Assembly: GCA_016210295.1 (NCBI GenBank)
Contig: JACQUM010000016.1
Span: 1 to 13,399, forward strand
Source of the DNA: Chloroflexota bacterium
GTDB taxonomy: Bacteria; Chloroflexota; Dehalococcoidia; UBA6926; JACQUM01
Direction of reading: 5' to 3'
Length of the DNA stretch: 13,399 bases
The notes beneath the pieces are model-generated. The model was not told the origin of the DNA and did not search any database. It saw only the letters and a list, made by a program, of their open reading frames with translations. Numbering within the stretch: the first letter of the stretch is position 1; each line of letters starts with the position of its first letter. Shown here piece after piece: positions 9,801 through 13,399 of the stretch. Made by a program: the position numbers and the translations under genes.

Positions 9801-10209
9801 CTTCTACGACCCGGACGTGTTCGCGCATCCCCGTCAGGTAGTGCCCAAAGGCGAGCCCGTGCGGGTACTTATCGGGCGTCGCGGGCGTGTTGAAGGCGAA
9901 AAAGGGAGTGCGCAGGTAGGTCACTCGTCCGGCGACGAAACCTCGGATGGTGCGATCGTCCGCCGCATCAAGAGTGCGGACAGCCTCCTCATAGTCGCTG
10001 CGGCGCAGAGAGACCAGGGGAACGTAGACCTGGATGGCGAGGTTCGGCTCCGCGGCCAGGCTTTCGCGCAGGCCCAGGTTTTGCAGAGCGCTGAAGTAGA
10101 GCGGGGTCGCCGCCAGAAGGGTGACAGTCAGAAAGATCCCCAGCCCCGCCACCGCCGCCAACGGGCCAATCCCAGAGACGTACCGGAGAACGAACCGCCA
10201 GAGGGGCAT
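6886..10209 (-). CDS. FtsX-type ABC transporter permease (permease 3, first gene of the operon)
   Basis: The protein is 1,107 residues from the ATG at 10209. I prefer this start to the in-frame TTG at 10215 because AGGGGG lies 6 nt upstream of it and the protein then begins MPLWRF, matching permease 2. Residue numbers here count from the TTG (subtract 2). TM1 is about 14-40; the first extracytoplasmic domain runs 41-300; helices follow near 303-330, 352-380, 402-426, 453-468, 494-514 and 549-568. The second extracytoplasmic region is about 570-960 and the C-terminal helices are about 971-992, 1022-1045 and 1069-1090. LLESRGA (341-347) and LFRALGLSPGR are the coupling-loop motifs. The second outer region contains LWFREDF, DFSGWRFLEIELA (721-733) to GSLLLDE, VESFKDVSAWA (783-793) and YFPTLDPG (883-890). 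It follows a good promoter and is 74 nt from permease 2. It probably forms a surface ABC complex with its paralogues and the downstream ATPase; substrate unknown. Confidence 0.9.
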   Translation of the reverse strand: MPLWRFVLRYVSGIGPLAAVAGLGIFLTVTLLAATPLYFSALQNLGLRESLAAEPNLAIQVYVPLVSLRRSDYEEAVRTLDAADDRTIRGFVAGRVTYLRTPFFAFNTPATPDKYPHGLAFGHYLTGMREHVRVVEGSLPLAPTPGAAKTGFQAAVGAQIARQARIEVGHRLRLTRDSPRGPVEVFVDVVGLIEPVDASEKYWAGQGSAHFLPPRVGDQLTVSLFVTEGDIVDEMASAIPGVLGEVSQFLLVNDAALARSSAEEIQTSLVRLETDLTQSGLRASVFSRLLPVTQGYEKRFVYAQVPLLVLVVMSEALVLYLLLLVMSVLGERGEAHRSLLESRGAGLVRTLGLTGSWGLLLSLAALLVSPLVAAATVSLLGYTPAFSGVTGGQPLSLGSLLPGYQWAALGALLAMGALLLPIVFETRISVTARRLRAVGAAVAPWFQRTYADVGLLVVAGALLWQVRGQGQFLKIGEADLGSLGPSFTFDQTALLVPMLTLVAAVLILFRVFPYLSRLTGLAAGIIGPLWAALGFQRMVRSPFAYGRLAGLLLLAMALGTFATTFGGTLDRSARERAFYEVGADVRLDRAGGFSGESLAAIREAYLEVPGLRNASATYRSKARIGAAGAGPEAELLGAEPGTLSQVLWFREDFSPKNLASLLNSVRAKEPVGLAPVLPSGAVAVGVWAKPDVPAGRFYLWVVLKDGSGHYHVYSFGQLDFSGWRFLEIELASAAMPKGLPEPVTIESFQVFETSFGASGGPGSLLLDEARGRLPSGETVTVESFKDVSAWATIPTSATRRDTLSGSRESAEPGGDGSLDFQWGRETLAGVRGVMVGRTPGPLPALVSPSFLAWAGLEVGQEGVVTVQGRVLPIRVAGTVDYFPTLDPGEQGFLIVDGEALLPFINGIEVEKKVWADEVFLSLSGEGAERRAEAVGAVQAREDLRGKAEVQEKLLASALSGTLAVAGWRGLAPAMVVLAALLLVPGYAAHVTSLAKGRTLEAGLFRALGLSPGRHLLQLLVEHALVVLVGCAFGLALGLWLSGTLVPLMQPPEAGARLLPPFILETDWWLLGLVGAVAVGGAAVAIVGLGRSLARAHVPDILRWGQEW

Positions 10210-10245
10210 CCCCAACCCCCTGCCCGCGCTGTGGAGACGCCCCTA

Positions 10246-10275
10246 AGTATCGAGGGTTGCGCGCTGGCTTGTCAA
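10246..10275 (-). promoter_or_regulatory. sigma-70-type promoter for the permease operon
   Basis: Read on the minus strand, a perfect -35 box TTGACA lies at 10275-10270 and GATACT (4 of 6 matches to TATAAT) at 10251-10246, separated by 18 nt. A transcript starting about 7 nt further on would have a leader of roughly 30 nt before the ATG at 10209. The site sits in the only sizeable gap upstream of the three permeases and ATPase, so it is the natural operon promoter. This is seen by eye only. Confidence 0.55.
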
Positions 10276-10344
10276 CGTAAGGAGAGGGATGTCGAAGGGA
10301 AGGCCTCACACCGAGAAGCTGTCCCGAAATCCGTGCCTGGGGAA

Positions 10345-10376
10345 GCGGAGAGTCCCGACGCGTCGGGACTCTCCGC
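10345..10376. repeat. Perfect 32-bp palindrome
   Basis: The 16-nt arm GCGGAGAGTCCCGACG is followed immediately by its exact reverse complement with no spacer; symmetry stops at the next base on both sides. It lies about 70 nt upstream of the permease promoter's -35 box and about 95 nt past the end of the DUF336 gene. No T-run follows on either strand, so it does not look like a standard intrinsic terminator. It could be a stable mRNA 3' hairpin, a protein-binding site, or part of a small dispersed repeat. Confidence 0.85.
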
Positions 10377-10387
10377 AGGTCTGGGAA

Positions 10388-10416
10388 GCCTGTCTTGAGC
10401 TTGTCGAAGGATGAGA
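10388..10416. repeat. REP-like intergenic repeat sequence
   Basis: The plus-strand segment GCCTGTCTTGAGCTTGTCGA, continuing AGGATGAGA, matches from memory a sequence type (TCCTTCGACAAGCTCAGGA and variants) that recurs in non-coding DNA of many environmental bacterial genomes. Only one clear copy is in this window, so its repeat status is recalled knowledge and is not shown here. It is adjacent to the perfect palindrome, and the two may form one compound element. Confidence 0.45.
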
Positions 10417-10471
10417 GCGCGGTTTGTCAGGATCACCATGAGGCGGTGCGAACCCGCCCAGGCGCAAAGCG

Positions 10472-10873
10472 TTACAGCTTCAGAGCAGCGATGCCCGCCT
10501 TGGCGACCTCCTCGTCCTGCTCCGAGGTCCCGCCGCTCACCCCCACGGCGCCCAACATCTCGTCTCCCCGCTTCGCCGGCAGGGCCCCCTGGCCCATGAT
10601 GATCTGCCCCGGGTGCTGGGCCAGGAGGGTGGTAAAGAAGGGGTTGGCCGCCATCTGAGCGAGCTGGGCGCTAGGCATGCCCAAGAGGGCGGTGCCGTAG
10701 GCCTTCCCCCGGGCGATCTGGACGGTCCACCAGCGGGCCCCGTCCATGCGGCCCTCCACCACCACGTCTCCCCGCGGGTCGAGCACCGCGATAGAGACGT
10801 TGATGCCAAGCGCCTTGGCCTTGTCGCGGCCCGCGTGAAGGACGGTCAACGCCTGATCGAAAGAGACTGCCAT
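10472..10873 (-). CDS. GlcG/HbpS-like heme-binding family protein (DUF336)
   Basis: This small 133-residue cytoplasmic-looking protein has no signal peptide or TM segment. Family features in order are a strand AVLDPRGDVVVEGRMDGA (29-46), the helix start ARGKAYGTALLGMPS (54-68), a QGALPA segment (95-100) where many members have GGxPI, and the C-terminal signature LGAVGVSGGTSEQDEEVAKAG (107-127). Length is normal for the GlcG/HbpS family. Members include the Streptomyces heme-binding HbpS and GlcG of glycolate loci; most have no assigned reaction. The ATG has an excellent GAGGAGG site 7 nt upstream. It lies 105 nt after hisIE in the same orientation and may be read through from the histidine genes, although nothing in its sequence suggests a histidine role. 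Family is confident; function is not. Confidence 0.85.
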   Translation of the reverse strand: MAVSFDQALTVLHAGRDKAKALGINVSIAVLDPRGDVVVEGRMDGARWWTVQIARGKAYGTALLGMPSAQLAQMAANPFFTTLLAQHPGQIIMGQGALPAKRGDEMLGAVGVSGGTSEQDEEVAKAGIAALKL

Positions 10874-10978
10874 GAATACGCCTCCTCAGAGAGTCTCTTG
10901 AAGCGCCTCTGAACAAGATAGCACGGCACGCCCACTTCGCCAGGGGTCCCGAGACAAGAGGCCCGTGGCAGAGGAGCG

Positions 10979-11605
10979 CTACCGCCGCCGCTCCCGCAGC
11001 TCGGCCATGACCTGGTCCAGCGGCACGCCGGCCTCCTCCAGGAGAACGAGGAGGTGGTACAGGAGATCGGCGGCCTCGGAGGGGAGACGCTCCGGCGCTC
11101 CGGCCACGGCTGCCAGGGCCGTCTCCCCCGCCTCTTCGATGACCTTCTGGGCGATGCGCTCCCTTCCCTCCTGGAAAAGCCGCGCCGTGTAGCTCCCCTC
11201 GGGCATCTCCTGGCGGCGCTGAGCGATGGTGGCGGCCAAAGAGGTGAGGACAGCGACAGAGGCCGAAGGCTCGCCGATCTGCCAGTCGGCCCGGTCCAGG
11301 GCCTGGAAGAAGCAAGAGGTGTTGCCCGTGTGACAGGCGGGGCCCGTCGGATCGACACGGAGGAGCAAGGCATCGCCGTCGCAGTCCACCGAAATATCGC
11401 GGACGTGGAGGATGTTGCCGGAGGTCGCCCCCTTGTGCCACAGCTCCTCGCGGGAGCGGCTGTAGAACCAGGCCTGGCCGCTCTCCAGGGTGTGGCGCAG
11501 GGCCTCGGCGTCCATGTAGGCCAGCATGAGCACCTGGCCGGTCTTGGCGTCCTGGGCGATGGCGGGGACGAGGCCGCGCTCGTTCGATGTCAATACCGTG
11601 GCCAT
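10979..11605 (-). CDS. hisIE: Bifunctional phosphoribosyl-AMP cyclohydrolase / phosphoribosyl-ATP pyrophosphatase
   Basis: This 208-residue fusion carries out the second and third steps of histidine biosynthesis in the cytoplasm: PR-ATP to PR-AMP plus pyrophosphate, then opening of the adenine ring. The HisI domain is about residues 1-110. It has FYSRSREELWHKGATSGN (47-64), the metal-binding DCDGD (D74, D76, D78) and GPACHTGNTSCF with C91 and C98, the zinc-ligand region. The HisE domain is about 118-205, an all-helical MazG-like fold with EGSYTARLF (136-144), KVIEEAGET (154-162; E157, E158, E161) and EAADLLYHLLVLL (177-189). All expected motifs are present and the length is typical of bacterial HisIE. 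The ATG is preceded by AAGGAG at 7 nt. It lies 56 nt downstream of the HAD gene and close to hisF, consistent with one his transcript. Confidence 0.96.
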   Translation of the reverse strand: MATVLTSNERGLVPAIAQDAKTGQVLMLAYMDAEALRHTLESGQAWFYSRSREELWHKGATSGNILHVRDISVDCDGDALLLRVDPTGPACHTGNTSCFFQALDRADWQIGEPSASVAVLTSLAATIAQRRQEMPEGSYTARLFQEGRERIAQKVIEEAGETALAAVAGAPERLPSEAADLLYHLLVLLEEAGVPLDQVMAELRERRR

Positions 11606-11661
11606 AGGAAGTCTCCTTTCGCGGATGTCCTCCGCCTCTCAGGATAGCAGAGAAGGAAGGC

Positions 11662-12405
11662 TCAGAAGAAACCGCGTGTCTTGACCGCTACAATGTCCAC
11701 CAGCCCCAAGAGGTCGGGCACCTCGAAGGTGGGATGCGCGTCGGAGAGGGGCCAGTCGGCCAAGGAGCGGTTGACCCACACGGTGGGAATGCCCACAGAG
11801 GTGGCCCCCACCACATCCTCGGTCGGAGAGTCGCCGGCGAAGAGGGCCTGCTCCGGCTCGATCCCCAGCCTTTCCAGGGCGCGTTGGAACAGCCGCGGGT
11901 GGGGTTTATAAACCTCCTCCGCTTCGGAGTAGACGACAGTCTCGAAGTGGAGGCCATTGTGGGCGAGGGTGCCGAGGAGGAAGGCGGCGTCGGCGTTGCT
12001 GACCAGCACCACAGGGACCCGAGAGCGAAGCGCCCTCAGGGCAACGGCGACTTCCCGGTAAGCCTCTCGATGGGCGAGGTCCTCCGCGAGGACCCGTACG
12101 GCCCTCTCCTTATCGCCTTCGATCTTCAGGTCGTGGAAGGCCCTTCGGAAGCACTCCGCCCAGGCCGACTGGTAGCTGCGGAAGGGCTCCGCCCTCCATT
12201 GGCCCCCCTTCTGGGAGACGCGCGTGGCCCGGAAAGACGCCTCGTACCGCGCCCACGCCTGGAGGAGAGCTTCCGAGGCGACGGGAAGCGCCTGGCCCTG
12301 GACGATGGCCTGAAAGACAGGGAAGAGCCGCTCCCGCTCGTAGTGGAAGAGGGTGCCGTAGGCGTCCAGCAAAAGGGCGCGCAGCCCCTCCCGCCGCCTC
12401 CTCAA
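11662..12405 (-). CDS. HAD-superfamily (subfamily IA) hydrolase in the his cluster
   Basis: The protein is a soluble HAD hydrolase of about 247 residues from a TTG at 12405. Motif I is LLLDAYGTLF with nucleophile D14; motif II is VLVSNAD (S136); motif III is VYKPHPRLF (K167); motif IV is GDSPTEDVVGA (D192, D197). The cap lies between about 25 and 120. The usual second Asp of motif I (DxD) is Tyr16, as in L-2-haloacid dehalogenases, but motif IV is phosphatase-like. An ATG at 12471 would add 22 residues (269 in all), but it has no ribosome site, overlaps hisF by 70 nt and adds a non-HAD-like basic tail. The TTG overlaps the hisF stop (TTGA), suggesting translational coupling, and has a purine-rich AGGGGG very close upstream. 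Position between hisF and hisIE suggests a pathway link such as histinol-phosphate dephosphorylation, but that is inference. The family call is firm; start and substrate are uncertain. Confidence 0.85.
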   Translation of the reverse strand: MRRRREGLRALLLDAYGTLFHYERERLFPVFQAIVQGQALPVASEALLQAWARYEASFRATRVSQKGGQWRAEPFRSYQSAWAECFRRAFHDLKIEGDKERAVRVLAEDLAHREAYREVAVALRALRSRVPVVLVSNADAAFLLGTLAHNGLHFETVVYSEAEEVYKPHPRLFQRALERLGIEPEQALFAGDSPTEDVVGATSVGIPTVWVNRSLADWPLSDAHPTFEVPDLLGLVDIVAVKTRGFF

Positions 12406-13217
12406 GCCCCCTCCCAGCGGACGGGAACGCCCCTTTGAGACAGGTAGCGCTTCGTCTCGGCGATAGTCCATTGGCCGTAGTGGAAGATGCTGGCGGCCAG
12501 GGCGGCGTCGGCCTTGCCCTGGGTGAGCACCTGGAGGAAATGCTCGGGGCGACCTGCCCCGCCGCTGGCGATGACCGGCACGGAGACAGCCTCCGAGACG
12601 GCCCGCGTCAGCTCCAGGTCATAGCCATCCTGGGTGCCGTCGGCGTCGATGCTGGTGAGCAGAAGCTCTCCCGCCCCCTTCTCCTCGACATACCGCGCCC
12701 ACTTGACGGCGTCCATGCCCGTCGGCCGGCGCGCGCCGTGGCTGTACACCTCCCAGCGGGAGCCGGGCCCCAGGGCCACCTCCGCTGGGACGCCTCCCTC
12801 CGGCGGGGAGGATTCGACCCTCTTGGCGTCGATGGCGACGACGATGCACTGGCAGCCGAAACGCTGGCTCCCCCGCGAGACCAGATCGGAGTCCTGGATG
12901 GCGGCGGTGTTGACAGCGATCTTGTCGGCGCCTGCATTGAGGAGCTTGCGGACATCCTCCACGCTTCGGACGCCTCCTCCAACGGTGAGAGGGATGAAGA
13001 CCTCCGCCGAGACGCGGCGCACCACCTCCACCATGGTGTCGCGCTCCTCCACCGAGGCGGTGATGTCCAGGAAGACGAGCTCGTCGGCCCCCTGGGCATT
13101 GTAGAAGGCGGCCAACTCCGCCGGGTCGCCGGCGTCGCGCAGATTGACGAAGCTGACGCCCTTGACCACCCGTCCGGCGTCCACGTCCAGACAGGGGATG
13201 ATGCGCTTGGAGAGCAT
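12402..13217 (-). CDS. hisF: Imidazole glycerol phosphate synthase, cyclase subunit HisF
   Basis: HisF uses ammonia delivered by the glutaminase HisH to convert PRFAR to imidazole glycerol phosphate and AICAR, the fifth step of histidine biosynthesis. The protein is a complete (beta/alpha)8 barrel of 271 residues starting MLSKRIIPCLDVDAGRVVKG. The two catalytic aspartates are D11 (CLDVD) and D130 (VAIDAKR). Phosphate-binding loops are visible at LTVGGGVRS (77-85) and VIASGGAGRPEHF (215-227). The ATG at 13217 has GAGGG 6 nt upstream; the frame stays open to 13274, but the upstream residues are not HisF-like. It is somewhat longer than the usual 250-258 residues because of an insertion after R133 (about residues 134-157). 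HisH and HisA are not in the window. Confidence 0.97.
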   Translation of the reverse strand: MLSKRIIPCLDVDAGRVVKGVSFVNLRDAGDPAELAAFYNAQGADELVFLDITASVEERDTMVEVVRRVSAEVFIPLTVGGGVRSVEDVRKLLNAGADKIAVNTAAIQDSDLVSRGSQRFGCQCIVVAIDAKRVESSPPEGGVPAEVALGPGSRWEVYSHGARRPTGMDAVKWARYVEEKGAGELLLTSIDADGTQDGYDLELTRAVSEAVSVPVIASGGAGRPEHFLQVLTQGKADAALAASIFHYGQWTIAETKRYLSQRGVPVRWEGA

Positions 13218-13243
13218 GGTATACCCTCGCTGTGGATGGCACC

Positions 13244-13276
13244 ATTCTAACGATGTCGGAGGGCTTGGGACCAAGC
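13244..13276 (-). promoter_or_regulatory. Possible hisF promoter with overlapping inverted repeat
   Basis: On the minus strand TAGAAT (5 of 6 matches to a -10 box) lies at 13249-13244, giving a leader of about 20 nt before hisF. The best -35 is a poor TTGGTC at 13274-13269 with a long 19-nt spacer. It sits inside a short inverted repeat GCTTGG-GA-CCAAGC (13263-13276), which could be an operator in this 89-bp divergent gap. This is a weak by-eye call. Confidence 0.35.
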
Positions 13277-13306
13277 GCCTTCGGCTCTGGGAGAGCAGGT
13301 GGGACC

Positions 13307-13399
13307 ATGGAGCCCCTGAGCGCCTACGGCCTCGCGTCGGAGGTCCTGGTCTGGCAGGCCGTGGCGCTGACGGCGCTCTCCTTCGGCGTCGGCATCCTC
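13307..13399 (+). CDS. N-terminal fragment of a probable membrane protein
   Basis: An open frame of 31 codons starts at an ATG and runs off the right edge, divergent from hisF. It begins MEPLSAYGLASEVLVWQ and becomes strongly hydrophobic from about residue 13 (LVWQAVALTALSFGVGIL), like the first TM helix of an integral membrane protein. AGGTGG lies 4 nt and GGGAGAG 11 nt upstream of the ATG. The hydrophobic, glycine-containing first helix would suit a TauE/SafE (TSUP) type permease, but too little is visible to assign a family. It might also be a chance open frame in GC-rich DNA. Confidence 0.45.
   Translation, partial: MEPLSAYGLASEVLVWQAVALTALSFGVGIL

Larger units (their letters stand above)
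10210..10471. other. Intergenic region between the permease operon and the DUF336 gene
   Basis: This 262-bp stretch has no convincing gene. It contains, left to right, the permease promoter (10246-10275), a perfect 32-bp palindrome (10345-10376), a REP-like sequence (10388-10416) and a small GC-rich hairpin (10442-10458; arms GGCGG/CCGCC, 7-nt loop) just past the end of the DUF336 gene. The hairpin has no T-run, so it is at best a weak terminator. Confidence 0.6.

Noticed and set aside
10345..10376. Intrinsic terminator at the 32-bp palindrome
   Set aside because: There is no T-run after the stem on either strand and no loop bases, so terminator is not the best label; it is listed as a palindromic repeat.
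10874..10978. Separate promoter for the DUF336 gene (TATCTT as a -10 box)
   Set aside because: No acceptable -35 box lies at the right distance; read-through from hisIE is equally possible.
12435..13250. Plus-strand open frame (271 codons) opposite hisF
   Set aside because: hisF with both catalytic aspartates occupies the other strand; the antisense translation has no family features.

Overview
The window is GC-rich bacterial DNA with dense minus-strand coding: apart from a 3' partial gene, every gene I can support is read right to left. The TIM-barrel HisF, a fused HisIE, very large FtsX-type ABC permeases and a REP-like intergenic repeat containing the core TTCGACAAGCTCA (as read on the minus strand) would fit a Chloroflexota-type (Dehalococcoidia-like) genome. 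That placement is an impression from content and style, not a measured result.

Reading in the direction of transcription from the right end: a short plus-strand reading frame (13307 to the window end) starts a probable membrane protein and diverges from a histidine-biosynthesis block. That block is hisF (12402-13217), a HAD-superfamily hydrolase whose likely TTG start overlaps the hisF stop, and a bifunctional hisIE (10979-11605). It is followed in the same orientation by a small GlcG/HbpS-like (DUF336) protein (10472-10873).

A 262-bp non-coding gap (10210-10471) follows. It holds a REP-like sequence, a perfect 32-bp palindrome and a good sigma-70-type promoter (TTGACA, 18-nt spacer, GATACT) pointing at the next operon.

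The left 10.2 kb is that operon: three consecutive paralogous ABC permeases of about 1,100 residues each (6886-10209, 3512-6811, 164-3508), then the first 44 codons of an ABC ATPase (1-133) that runs off the left edge. Each permease has one N-terminal TM helix, a first extracytoplasmic domain, a central membrane block, a second extracytoplasmic region of about 400 residues and a C-terminal three-helix FtsX block. The second extracytoplasmic region contains stretches that read like beta-sandwich (galactose-binding/CBM-like) modules. Permeases 2 and 3 resemble each other more than permease 1. The simplest reading is a MacB/LolCDE-like transporter or mechanotransmission complex at the cell surface, with an unknown substrate and three non-identical membrane subunits next to at least one ATPase.

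The histidine genes cover ring closure (HisF) and the second and third pathway steps (HisE and HisI). The HAD protein between them is a candidate for a pathway phosphatase, but it lacks the usual second Asp of motif I. No rRNA, tRNA, CRISPR array, transposase or integrase was seen. No gene-free stretch exceeds 300 bases.
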